DNA of 26,873 bases, from contig JAKALV010000007.1 in the NCBI GenBank assembly GCA_021824055.1, positions 1 to 26,873 of the forward strand, written 5' to 3'. Positions 1-7,868 of this stretch are shown here, piece by piece. The notes under the pieces are model-generated. The model had not been told where the DNA came from and did no database searches. It saw nothing but the letters and a program-made list of their open reading frames with translations. Position numbers and translations under genes: made by a program. Origin of the DNA: Acidobacteriota bacterium (lineage in GTDB: Bacteria; Acidobacteriota; Vicinamibacteria; Vicinamibacterales; SCN-69-37). The first letter of the stretch is position 1, and the number at the start of each line of letters is the position of its first letter.

Positions 1-15
1 GAGAAGTCACTCTGC

Positions 16-1929
16 TCATGACCCGGCTCCACACGGCGAAGGACCGTTGCCGCCAGAAGGCTGATCAATACACGCCGCGTTACCCCAGACCAAGGTGTTA
101 CCCCAGACGAGAGTGTTACCCCAGACGAGAGTGTTACCCCAGACGAGAGTGTTACCCCAGACGAGAGTGTTACCCCAGACGAGAGTGTTACCCCAGACGA
201 GAGTGTTACCCCAGACGAGAGTGTTACCCCAGACCAGAGTGTTACCCCAGACCAAAGTGTTGCCCCAGACCAAAGTGTTGCCCCAGACCAGAGTGTTGCC
301 CCAGACCAGAGTGTTGCCCCAGACCAGAGTGTTGCCCCAGACCAGAGTGTTACCCCACACCAGAGTATTGGGCGAAACGTGGCTGGCAAAACCGACCGTG
401 CTGTTGACCCAGACCAGGTTGCTGCCGAAAACCACGCCTCCGGCCGAAACCGTTTCGCCGCCGATGGTGTCCGCCATCGTCAACGACAGCGGGTTGCGGC
501 TGCGGGCCAACGCCACGGCCAGCGGCGCGTTGATCTCGCCGGCGCCCTGCTCGATCAGGCCGTAGTCGTTCAGGTGCTGCGAGGTCAGCTGCAACGCGAA
601 CTTGACCTGCGCCGGCGTCATCCGTGGATTCGCCTGCAGCATCAACGCCGCGACGCCGGAAACCGCGGCCGTCGACATGCTCGTGCCCGACAGGCGCAGA
701 TACACGCCGCCGTTCTTCGTCAGGATGCGGGGGTCCGTGCCGTCGCTGGACACCGGAAGCGTCTTCCACAGCACGGTGTCGACATTGGACGTCGATACCA
801 CGTGCACGCCAGGCGCGACCACGTCCGGCTTGATCATCCACGACGACGGATCTTCGGGGTTGCCGACCGGCCCGCGCGAACTCCAGTCCGGAATCGTGTC
901 GTCCGAGCGATACACCGTCTCGTGTGAATTCGTCGCGCCTACCGTGATGGCGTCCGGCGCGTAGCCCGGTGATTCAATGCCGCCAACCACATGCACCCAA
1001 TGACCGGGCGCATCCTCGTACACGCCCAGATTGCCGGCTGCGGTGACCACCACAATGCCCGCCCGCACCGCCTTTTCCACCGAGGCCACCAGCGGATCGT
1101 CGAGGAAGCTGTCGCTGGTCGGCCGGCCGAGCGACAGGTTGATCACCCGGATGTTGTACCGCTCGCGATTCCTAATGCACCATTCGATCGCGCGCATCAC
1201 CGTCGACACCGAACCCGACCCGTCCGACTCGAGCACCTTCAAATTGATCAGCGCCGCGCCCGGCGCCATGCCCACATTGCCGCCGATGTTGTCTTCCCGG
1301 CTGCCCTCGCCGCTGCCCGCGACGATGCCGGCAATGTGGGTGCCGTGGCCGTAGTAATCAACCGCGTCGCCCTCCGACCCGTCACCTGACGAATTCGTGC
1401 GGGTGAAGTCGCGCGACAGCTGAATGCGGTCCTCCAGATCTTCGTTCTCCGCAATACCGGAGTCGATGATCGCCACGCCCACGCCTTGACCCGTGATCCC
1501 GGCGAACCGGCGGCCGTTGAGCGGCCAGACCTGATCGGCGCCGGTCACCTGCGCCACCTGCGCCGGGAACGCCATCCGGCCGAACACCTTGCCGTCCAGA
1601 CCAATCGCGGAAACCTGTGAATCGAGTGAGAGCAGATCCAGCTGCGACGGACGCACGGTGAGCACGGTGCCCGCGCCGTCGATGATGTCCTTGACCTTGA
1701 CCCCGTAGTCCTGCGACAGCCGGTCGACCACCGACTTCGGCAACTGGACGATCACGTCAATGGTCTGGCTTTCGTTGTCCCGCAGGTGCTGGGCCACTTC
1801 TTTCGGCATCCGCGCACGGTGCTGCGCGGCCGCCGCCGAGGGCCAACTCAGCGCGGCAAGCACGAACGCGACGGCCAGGAACCTCAGCCGCGTCCGTCGC
1901 AGACGATAGGAATCAGTAAGTGTGCTCAT
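16..1929 (-). CDS. Secreted subtilisin-like (S8) serine protease with C-terminal NTLVWG repeats
   Basis: 637-residue extracellular or envelope protease predicted to hydrolyse peptide bonds. An N-terminal signal peptide (basic RLRRTRLR, then a hydrophobic stretch ending in AAAAQ near residue 36) is followed by a propeptide-like region to about residue 125 and the S8 domain. The catalytic triad is visible: Asp156 (IIDSGI), His195 (GHGTH) and Ser417 (SGTSMS), with oxyanion Asn300 (TAAGN). Residues 521-616 are sixteen perfect NTLVWG hexapeptides, followed by a short tail with two cysteines. I chose ATG at 1929 because the signal peptide begins there; an in-frame start at 1998 would add 23 residues that do not resemble a leader. 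No strong ribosome binding site is seen. It is divergent from the peptide transporter operon, so it could supply that transporter with peptides (inference). The S8 family call is very secure; the role of the repeats is unknown. Confidence 0.95.
   Translation of the reverse strand: MSTLTDSYRLRRTRLRFLAVAFVLAALSWPSAAAAQHRARMPKEVAQHLRDNESQTIDVIVQLPKSVVDRLSQDYGVKVKDIIDGAGTVLTVRPSQLDLLSLDSQVSAIGLDGKVFGRMAFPAQVAQVTGADQVWPLNGRRFAGITGQGVGVAIIDSGIAENEDLEDRIQLSRDFTRTNSSGDGSEGDAVDYYGHGTHIAGIVAGSGEGSREDNIGGNVGMAPGAALINLKVLESDGSGSVSTVMRAIEWCIRNRERYNIRVINLSLGRPTSDSFLDDPLVASVEKAVRAGIVVVTAAGNLGVYEDAPGHWVHVVGGIESPGYAPDAITVGATNSHETVYRSDDTIPDWSSRGPVGNPEDPSSWMIKPDVVAPGVHVVSTSNVDTVLWKTLPVSSDGTDPRILTKNGGVYLRLSGTSMSTAAVSGVAALMLQANPRMTPAQVKFALQLTSQHLNDYGLIEQGAGEINAPLAVALARSRNPLSLTMADTIGGETVSAGGVVFGSNLVWVNSTVGFASHVSPNTLVWGNTLVWGNTLVWGNTLVWGNTLVWGNTLVWGNTLVWGNTLVWGNTLVWGNTLVWGNTLVWGNTLVWGNTLVWGNTLVWGNTLVWGNTLVWGNAACIDQPSGGNGPSPCGAGS
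82..369 (-). repeat. 18-bp tandem repeat, 16 units, encoding (NTLVWG)16
   Basis: Sixteen head-to-tail 18-bp units inside the protease gene, each encoding N-T-L-V-W-G without an indel. The seven units between 101 and 226 are identical to one another at DNA level. Units towards 369 differ by synonymous changes (GGC instead of GGT for Gly, CTG instead of CTC for Leu). The amino-acid sequence is therefore kept while the DNA shows local homogenisation, as expected from recent slippage or unequal exchange. There are no unique spacers, so this is not a CRISPR array. Confidence 0.97.
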
Positions 1930-2218
1930 ATTGAGTGCTAACGCCCTCTGCCGGAAGACTGGGCACGCCCCCCTCGTCCGACAGAGACCTGATCCCAACG
2001 CACGTACTGTACCAGTCGGTAAACTGACGCATCCCCTTCAGTACGGCCAAAAACTCACGGGCAATCCGGCGATTTCATAAAGGTGACAGCGCAAAGTCGG
2101 TGACGGCATTACAGAAAAGTGATCGAAACTTCAATCCTGCAAGACCATACGACAAGCTCCAATTCACCGGAACCGTATTGAACCGGAACATAATACACCC
2201 GATCCGGAGGCTCAGATC
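1930..2218. promoter_or_regulatory. Divergent intergenic region between protease and ABC transporter operon
   Basis: 289 bp without a gene, holding the promoters of both flanking units. On the + strand a CATAAT -10-like hexamer lies at 2189-2194 with a poor -35 candidate (TTCACC, 2164-2169, 19-bp spacer). A good ribosome binding site GGAGG (2206-2210) is placed 8 nt before the ATG at 2219. The octamer ACCGGAAC occurs twice as a direct repeat, at 2166-2173 and 2182-2189, immediately before the -10, and could be an operator. I see no convincing promoter for the minus-strand protease. Confidence 0.45.
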
Positions 2219-3931
2219 ATGTGGAAACGCCTGCTCCAATTGGTCCTTTTCGTCGCCATTCTTGGAGCGCTGGCGTGGTATTTCGAAGGGCCCCGCGAGG
2301 CGGGTTCCGGGATCGGCGGCCGCCTGGTCGCCAGCCAGCGGACCGAGCCGGACTCCTATAACCGGCTCGTTTCCCCCATTTACCCGGTTGAGCTGATTTC
2401 GCGCCTGACGAGCGCCCCCCTGATCCGCGTGAACCACGTGTCCGGGGCACTGGAGCCGGCCCTGGCCACCGAATGGGCCGCCTCGAGCGATGGCCTGACC
2501 TTCACGCTGAAGTTGCGCCAGGGCGTGACCTTTTCCGACGGCACCCCGTTCACGTCCGCCGACGTCCTGTTCTCATTCCGCGCGCTCTACGACCGCAAGG
2601 TGGCCAGCGCCATCGCCAGCGGCATGATGATCAACGACAAGCCGCTCGTCGCCAGGGCCCTGGACGATCACACGGTCGCCATTACCTTTCCCGCGCCATA
2701 CGGTCCTGGGCTGTCCATCCTCGACAGCCTGCCGATCCTGCCGAGGCACACGCTCGAAGCCGCGCTCGACAGCGGCGACTTCGGTAACGTCTGGGGCTTG
2801 AACACGCCGCCCGCCGACATCGTGGGGCTCGGCCCGTTCGTGGTGGCGGAATATCAGCCCGGGCAACGGATGCGGTTCGTTCGCAACCTGCACTACTGGG
2901 GGAAGGACAGCGCGGGCCGTGCCCTGCCGTATCTCGACGAGCTCGTGCTCGAGTTCATTCCCGATCAGAACGCCGAGATGCTTCGGCTCCAGGCGGGATC
3001 CCTGGACCTCGTGACTGACGAGATCCGCGCCGAAGACTACGCGGCCCTGGAACGCGCGTCGGCCGAACACAAGGTGCAGCTCGTCGACGCCGGCGTCAGC
3101 GTCGATCCGACCGGGCTCTGGTTCAACCTCAAGCCGGGCGCGCCGAGCGTCAAAGGACGGGCATGGCTCCAGCGCGACGAACTCAGACACGCGATCTCGC
3201 TGGCGGTGGATCGCCAAAAGATCGTTGACACGGTGTTTCTCGGCGCGGCCGAGCCGGCCTACGGTCCGGTCACGCGCGGATACGGCCCGTGGTTCGTGCC
3301 ATCGCTGCCCCATGCCAGCTTCGATCCGGCCCGCGCCAAGGCATTGCTCGAGTCGATCGGCCTCAAAGACCGCGACGGCGACGGCCAGCTCGAGGATGCG
3401 TCGGGCAAGCCGGCGCGCATCGCCGTGATCACGCGCAAAGGCAGCACGTTGCTGGAACACACCATGGCCAGCGTGCAGGAACAGCTGGGCCGGATCGGCC
3501 TCGGCGTCGACATCGTCGCGCTGGAGAGGGGCGAGCTCATCCGCCGGATCGTTGGGGGCGACTACGAAGCGGCCTACTATGGCGCGCCCGTGCTGTCGCT
3601 CGATCCCGCGAACAACAGCGATCTGTGGCTGAGCTCCGGGAATTTCCACTTCTGGAACCCGGGCCAGACCTCGCCGGCCACGCCGTGGGAGAAGCAGATC
3701 GACGACCTCATGCACGCGCAGTCCGAGTCGATGGACATGGCCCGCCGTGTCGCGCTCTTCGCCGACGTGCAGCGCGTCTTTGCCGAGCATGAGCCGATGG
3801 TGTTTTTTGCCGCCCCGAAGGTCACGGTGGCCATGAGCGCGCGCGTGACCGGCGCCGAGCCAGCGGTGGTGCAGCCGCAGGTACTCTGGAAGCCCGAGAC
3901 GCTGGCCGTGACCGGCGCGGCGATCCGGTGA
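2219..3931 (+). CDS. ABC transporter substrate-binding protein, peptide/nickel family 5
   Basis: 570-residue extracytoplasmic solute receptor of the SBP_bac_5 (DppA/OppA) type, expected to capture peptides or similar solutes and hand them to the two permeases encoded next. Residues 1-23 form a hydrophobic N-terminal anchor or signal (WKRLLQLVLFVAILGALAWY) without a lipobox cysteine. The family's characteristic lines are visible: ALEPALATEWAASSDGLTFT, then LRQGVTFSDGTPFTSADVLFSF near residues 95-120, and later VGLGPFVVAEYQPGQRMRFVRN. ATG at 2219 has GGAGG 8 nt upstream. It ends in a 4-bp GTGA overlap with the first permease, so translation is probably coupled. The substrate cannot be fixed from sequence; peptides are the family default. 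Confidence 0.93.
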   Translation: MWKRLLQLVLFVAILGALAWYFEGPREAGSGIGGRLVASQRTEPDSYNRLVSPIYPVELISRLTSAPLIRVNHVSGALEPALATEWAASSDGLTFTLKLRQGVTFSDGTPFTSADVLFSFRALYDRKVASAIASGMMINDKPLVARALDDHTVAITFPAPYGPGLSILDSLPILPRHTLEAALDSGDFGNVWGLNTPPADIVGLGPFVVAEYQPGQRMRFVRNLHYWGKDSAGRALPYLDELVLEFIPDQNAEMLRLQAGSLDLVTDEIRAEDYAALERASAEHKVQLVDAGVSVDPTGLWFNLKPGAPSVKGRAWLQRDELRHAISLAVDRQKIVDTVFLGAAEPAYGPVTRGYGPWFVPSLPHASFDPARAKALLESIGLKDRDGDGQLEDASGKPARIAVITRKGSTLLEHTMASVQEQLGRIGLGVDIVALERGELIRRIVGGDYEAAYYGAPVLSLDPANNSDLWLSSGNFHFWNPGQTSPATPWEKQIDDLMHAQSESMDMARRVALFADVQRVFAEHEPMVFFAAPKVTVAMSARVTGAEPAVVQPQVLWKPETLAVTGAAIR

Positions 3932-4848
3932 ACCTCGCGCTCGTCCGCTTTGCCCTTCGCCGCATCGTCTCGGCCGCGGCGTTCGCGCTGATCGTGGCGG
4001 CGAGCGCCTTCACGCTGACCAGGCTCGCGCCCGGCGACGCGACGACCGAGCTGGTCGCGTCGGGCGCGCGGCCGGAAGTCATCGCGCGCGAACGCGCGCG
4101 GCTCGGACTCGATCGGCCGTTCTCTCAGCAGGCTCTGGCCTGGGCGCGCGGCATGCTGCGCGGCGACCTGGGCGAGTCGTCCATGTTCGGTCGTCCCGTG
4201 CGCGCGCTCGTGCTGGAGCGCGCGGCCGCCACGGCGCGTCTGGCCGGACTCGCGCTTCTCGTCGCGACGCTGATCGGCCTGCCGTTGGGCGTGATCAGCG
4301 GCGCCACGCCCCGCCACTGGGTCGCGCGCCTGACCGCGCCGCTGTCGCTGGCCCTCGTATCGATTCTGCCCGTGGTCGGCGCCCTCGCGCTGCTGCTGCT
4401 CGCCGCGTCCACCGGATGGCTTTCGATCGAGCCCGGGGCGATCGCCGTGCCGGCGCTGGCGCTCGCGCTGCCGCTCGCGGCATCGCTCGAGCGGCTTCAG
4501 GCGCAGGCCGTGCGCGACGTCGTGTCGGCGCCCGACCTGGTCGCGGCGGCCGCGCGCGGCATTCCGCCGCATCGCCTGATCTGGGTCCACGCGTCGCGGC
4601 AGTCCCTGCGTCCCGTGCTCGGCGTGTACGGCGTGGTGATCGGCAGTCTCTTCGGCGGATCGTTTGCCGTGGAGGTCATCACCGCGTGGCCCGGGCTCGG
4701 CCGGCTGATGTACGACGCGCTGCGCGGTCGCGACGTGTTTCTCGTGTCGGGCTGCGCGCTGGCCGGCGCGGTCTGCCTGACGGCCGGCAACGTGATCGCG
4801 GATCTGCTGCGCGCGATCGTGGATCCGCGCGCGCGGGAGACCTCATGA
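3928..4848 (+). CDS. ABC transporter permease, DppB/OppB type
   Basis: 306-residue inner-membrane permease, first of the pair. It has an N-terminal membrane segment (residues 12-30, ending in FTLTRLAPGD, a typical DppB start), a periplasmic loop containing the ARLGLDRPFSQQ region, and about five further membrane segments. The cytoplasmic coupling (EAA-like) loop is visible as DLVAAAARGIPPHRLIWVHA, which docks onto an ATPase subunit. The GTG start overlaps the binding-protein stop (GTGA), and the gene ends in an ATGA overlap with the second permease. No ATP-binding subunit gene lies in the operon, so the ATPase must be encoded elsewhere. Confidence 0.92.
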   Translation: MNLALVRFALRRIVSAAAFALIVAASAFTLTRLAPGDATTELVASGARPEVIARERARLGLDRPFSQQALAWARGMLRGDLGESSMFGRPVRALVLERAAATARLAGLALLVATLIGLPLGVISGATPRHWVARLTAPLSLALVSILPVVGALALLLLAASTGWLSIEPGAIAVPALALALPLAASLERLQAQAVRDVVSAPDLVAAAARGIPPHRLIWVHASRQSLRPVLGVYGVVIGSLFGGSFAVEVITAWPGLGRLMYDALRGRDVFLVSGCALAGAVCLTAGNVIADLLRAIVDPRARETS

Positions 4849-5879
4849 TGCGCGGCCACGACACCGGACCCGCCATGACGCCGGCGCAGCGCGTGGGGCG
4901 CGCCATCCTCGTGGCCGTTGCCCTCGGCGCGCTGCTGGCCCCGTGGATCGCGCCGCATCGCGCCGGTGATCAATTGACGGATCGCGCGTACGCGCCGCCC
5001 ACGCGCGTTCGCGTGCACGATGCCGCCGGCTTCCACGCCCCGTTCTTTTATCCGCAGACATTGACCGACCGGTTGCGCCGGCAGTTCGGCGTGGACACCG
5101 CGACGCGCGTGCCCCTGGTCATCGGCCGCGGCGCGCTGCTGCAGTCATCGGCGGGCGACCAGCCGCTGTTGTTGCTGGGCGCCGACTCGCTGGGACGCGA
5201 CGTGTTCTCGCGCGTGGCGCTCGGCGCGCGCTGGTCGCTGGGCGTGACGCTGCTGGGCGCCCTCGGGGCTCTGCTCATCGGCGCGATGTTCGGCGCGTTC
5301 GCGGCCGTGGCCGGCGGCCGGGCCGACGCGTGGTTGATGCGGTTCGCCGACTTCGTGCTGGTCCTGCCGGCCGTCTACCTGGTGCTCGTGCTGCGCGCTC
5401 TTCTGCCGGCGGTCCTCTCCACCGCGGACGTGTTCCTGTTGATGGCGCTGCTGTTCGCGCTGGCGGCGTGGCCGCACGTGGCACGCGGCGTTCGCGCGAT
5501 CGTGGCCGTGGAGCTGCGGCGCGATTACGCCGAGGCCGCCCGGGCCGCGGGCGCCGGACGCTGGCGCGTGGTCGCGCACGTGCTGCCGGCGACGCGCGGG
5601 TTTCTGGCGGCCGAGATGATCCTGCTCGTGCCGGCGCTGCTGTCGGCCGAGGCCGCCGTCTCGTACCTGGGCCTGGGGTTTCCGGAACCCACCCCCAGCT
5701 GGGGCACGATGCTGCAGGAAGCGGCGAATGTGCGCGTGCTGACCGAAGCCCCGTGGATGCTCGCCCCGGCCGCCGCGCTGTTCATCGTGGTCTTCGCCCT
5801 GCAACTCGCCGGCGCGCGCGCGTCCACCCGCGCGGTGTTTTTTGATAGCCTCGCCTCGCATGCCTCCGATCCGTCTTGA
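4845..5879 (+). CDS. ABC transporter permease, DppC/OppC type
   Basis: 344-residue inner-membrane permease, second of the pair. After the first membrane segment (VGRAILVAVALGALLAPWIA) comes a long periplasmic section, then the DppC hallmark GADSLGRDVFSRVALGARWS. The EAA coupling loop YAEAARAAGAGRWRVVAHVL is well conserved, and near the C-terminus LGLGFPEPTPSWGTML is another family signature. Translation most likely begins at ATG 4845, in an ATGA overlap with the upstream permease and 4 nt after a GGGAGA ribosome binding site; the open frame extends upstream but is out of family there. The unusually long region between first membrane helix and GADSLGRD (about 80 residues) includes a VRVHDAAGFHAPFFYPQ stretch. 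Confidence 0.92.
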   Translation: MMRGHDTGPAMTPAQRVGRAILVAVALGALLAPWIAPHRAGDQLTDRAYAPPTRVRVHDAAGFHAPFFYPQTLTDRLRRQFGVDTATRVPLVIGRGALLQSSAGDQPLLLLGADSLGRDVFSRVALGARWSLGVTLLGALGALLIGAMFGAFAAVAGGRADAWLMRFADFVLVLPAVYLVLVLRALLPAVLSTADVFLLMALLFALAAWPHVARGVRAIVAVELRRDYAEAARAAGAGRWRVVAHVLPATRGFLAAEMILLVPALLSAEAAVSYLGLGFPEPTPSWGTMLQEAANVRVLTEAPWMLAPAAALFIVVFALQLAGARASTRAVFFDSLASHASDPS

Positions 5880-6762
5880 GGGGATCTTTCCGCCGATGCC
5901 GACCGTGTTCGACGCGGCCGGCGACGTCGACGCCGCCGCCATCCGATTCAATGTCGAGCGCTGGATGCGCACGGACCTCGTGGGCGTGCTCGCGCTCGGA
6001 TCCAACGGCGAAGCGCCGTGCCTCGACGTCGACGAAGGCGATCGCGCGGTCGCGGCCGCGCGCGACGCGATGCCGGCCGGCCGGACGCTGCTCGTCGGCA
6101 CGGGGCGTGAATCCACGCGGCAGACGATCGCCGCGAGCCGGCGCGCCGCCGCCCTGGGCGCCGATGGCGTGCTGGTACGCACGCCGTTCTTCTTCAAAGG
6201 CCAGATGACGAACGACGTGTTGACCGCGCACTACCAGGCGGTCGCCGACGCATCGCCGATTCCCGTGCTCCTGTACAACATGCCGCACAACACCGGCGTG
6301 ACCCTGACGCCGCCGGTCGTGCGCGCGCTCGCGCAGCATCCGAACATCATCGGCATCAAGGAAACGAGCGTGGAGCTCGAGCGGCTCGGCCAGTTCGTGG
6401 CGTCGGCGCCGGCGGGCTTTACCGTGCTGTGTGGCGCGGCGCCCGTCATCTACCCGGCGCTCGTGAGCGGCGCGGGCGGCGGCATCCTCGCCGCGGCCAA
6501 CGTGGTGCCCGAATTGTTCACGGCGCTTGTGGCGCACCTACGCGCCGGGCGGCACGCGGACGCGCTGCGCCTGCAGCAGCAGCTCACGCCATTCGCGCGC
6601 CTCGTAACAACCGTCCACAGTGTGGCCGGACTGAAGGCCGCGATGGACATGGCCGGCTACCGGGGCGGCATTCCGCGCGCGCCCGTGGCGCCCGTGTCCG
6701 CGGCGGCCGCGGCCGAGATTCGGGCCGCGCTCGAACAGTTGTCCTCCATCAACCCAGTCTGA
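5860..6762 (+). CDS. DHDPS/NAL-superfamily aldolase, 4-hydroxy-2-oxoglutarate aldolase (HOGA1)-like
   Basis: 300-residue class I aldolase/lyase with a Schiff-base lysine. Lys167 sits in NIIGIKETS and the partner Tyr139 in PVLLYNMPHNTG. The substrate-loop motif is GSNGEAPCL (residues 47-55), the form I recall from HOGA1-type 4-hydroxy-2-oxoglutarate aldolases (GSNGEFPFL), not the GTTGE of DapA. Other HOGA1-like stretches are GRESTRQT, YQAVADASPIPVLLYN and GYRGGIPRAP near the C-terminus. The expected reaction is 4-hydroxy-2-oxoglutarate to glyoxylate plus pyruvate. I chose ATG 5860, which overlaps the permease end by 20 bp; a TTG at 5842 would add six residues. The next gene is an AGXT-like aminotransferase, which could consume the glyoxylate. 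An alternative is another 2-keto acid aldolase of the same superfamily. Confidence 0.88.
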   Translation: MPPIRLEGIFPPMPTVFDAAGDVDAAAIRFNVERWMRTDLVGVLALGSNGEAPCLDVDEGDRAVAAARDAMPAGRTLLVGTGRESTRQTIAASRRAAALGADGVLVRTPFFFKGQMTNDVLTAHYQAVADASPIPVLLYNMPHNTGVTLTPPVVRALAQHPNIIGIKETSVELERLGQFVASAPAGFTVLCGAAPVIYPALVSGAGGGILAAANVVPELFTALVAHLRAGRHADALRLQQQLTPFARLVTTVHSVAGLKAAMDMAGYRGGIPRAPVAPVSAAAAAEIRAALEQLSSINPV

Positions 6763-6776
6763 AAGGCCCGCCGCGC

Positions 6777-7868
6777 ATGAGCGTGTTGCCGTCCACCGAA
6801 GTCCTGCTGCTTGGCCCGGGCCCGTCGCCCGTGTCGCCGCGCGTCGGCGCCGCGCTCGGCGCGCCGGCGCGCTCGCATCTCGATCCCGAGTTCATGGCGA
6901 TCCTTGACGATGCGCGCGCGCGGCTGGCGCGCGTGTTTCGCGCGCCGGCCGGGGCCATCGCGTCGGCGGTGTCGGGCACGGGCACGTCGGGCATGGAAAC
7001 GGTCGTCGCCAACTTGACGGAGACCGGCATGTGCGTGCTCGTTGTGGTCACCGGCTATTTCGGCGAACGGCTCGCGCAGATGTTCGAACGCTACGGCGCC
7101 GCCGTCGAACGGCTGCGGGTGCAGTGGGGCCGCGCGGTCGATCCTGCGGCCGTCGCCTACGCCATGCGCGATGGCCAATTCGACATCGTCGGATGGGTGC
7201 ACGTCGAAACGTCCACGGGCGTGGTCAATCCGCTCGCGGAGATCGCGGCGATCGCGCACGAGCACAACGCCTTGTGCGTGGTCGATGCCGTCACGTCGCT
7301 CGGCGCGATGCCGTTCGACGCCGCGGCGAGCGGGATCGACGCCGCCTACAGCTGTTCGCAGAAGGGCCTGGGCGCGCCGTCCGGGCTGGCGCCCGTCATG
7401 TTTGCGCCGAGCGCGCTGGCGCGCCGGGTGCGCTGCCGGAGTTTCTATTTCGATCTCGACCTGCTCGAGTCGTACTGGATCGGCCGCAAGTATCACCACA
7501 CCATGTCCGCGCCGTTGCTGTTCGCGCTCGATGCCGCGCTGTGCGAAACGGAAGAGGAAGGACTCGACGCGCGGTGGCAGCGGCATGAGCGCCATCACCT
7601 GAAATTTGCCGCGGGCCTCGCGGCCCGCGGGTGGTCGCTGTTGCCCGAGCCGGCCGCGCGCGCGTGGAGCCTGAACGCCGTGCGCGTGCCGGAGGGCGCG
7701 GATGAGGCGGCGGTCCGCCGGCGCCTGCTGGCCGAACACCGCATCGAGATCGGCGCCGGCCTCGGTCCCCTGGCCGGCCAGATCTGGCGCGTCGGACTGA
7801 TGGGCGCGGGATCGACGGAGGCGAATGTGACCGCCGTCCTGACCGCGTTGGACGAGGTGACGCGCTGA
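6777..7868 (+). CDS. Class V PLP aminotransferase, alanine/serine-glyoxylate aminotransferase-like
   Basis: 363-residue cytosolic fold-type I aminotransferase. It opens with LLLGPGPSPVSPRV, as AGXT-family enzymes do. Next come the cofactor-contact loop SGTGTSGMET (residues 66-74), Asp170 in LCVVDAVTSLG, which would pair with the pyridine nitrogen, and the PLP lysine Lys196 in SCSQKGLGAPSG. YHHTMSAPLL and GLGPLAGQIWRVGLMG match further conserved AGXT regions. The likely reaction is glyoxylate plus an amino donor (alanine or serine) to glycine plus the oxo acid. ATG 6777 has GAAAGG about 9 nt upstream, and the gene lies 14 nt after the aldolase, suggesting a two-step pathway. The open frame upstream of 6777 does not resemble the family. 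Donor specificity is not determinable here. Confidence 0.93.
   Translation: MSVLPSTEVLLLGPGPSPVSPRVGAALGAPARSHLDPEFMAILDDARARLARVFRAPAGAIASAVSGTGTSGMETVVANLTETGMCVLVVVTGYFGERLAQMFERYGAAVERLRVQWGRAVDPAAVAYAMRDGQFDIVGWVHVETSTGVVNPLAEIAAIAHEHNALCVVDAVTSLGAMPFDAAASGIDAAYSCSQKGLGAPSGLAPVMFAPSALARRVRCRSFYFDLDLLESYWIGRKYHHTMSAPLLFALDAALCETEEEGLDARWQRHERHHLKFAAGLAARGWSLLPEPAARAWSLNAVRVPEGADEAAVRRRLLAEHRIEIGAGLGPLAGQIWRVGLMGAGSTEANVTAVLTALDEVTR

Noticed and set aside
82..369. Regular 18-bp repeat that could be mistaken for a CRISPR or minisatellite array
   Set aside because: There are no unique spacers, the period is exactly six codons, and it lies in frame within the protease gene.
95..565. Plus-strand open frames through the repeat (repeating LPQTRV or CYPRRE)
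   Set aside because: They are the other-strand readings of the NTLVWG repeat and extend into nonsense-like sequence antisense to the S8 domain.
2573..3790. 405-codon open frame antisense to the ABC binding protein gene
   Set aside because: It shadows a clear SBP_bac_5 gene and its translation has no recognisable domain.
5860..6762. Annotation of the aldolase as DapA (lysine pathway) because lysA is also in the window
   Set aside because: The DapA GTTGE motif is replaced by GSNGE, the sequence is HOGA1-like, and the gene is 12 kb from lysA in a different operon.
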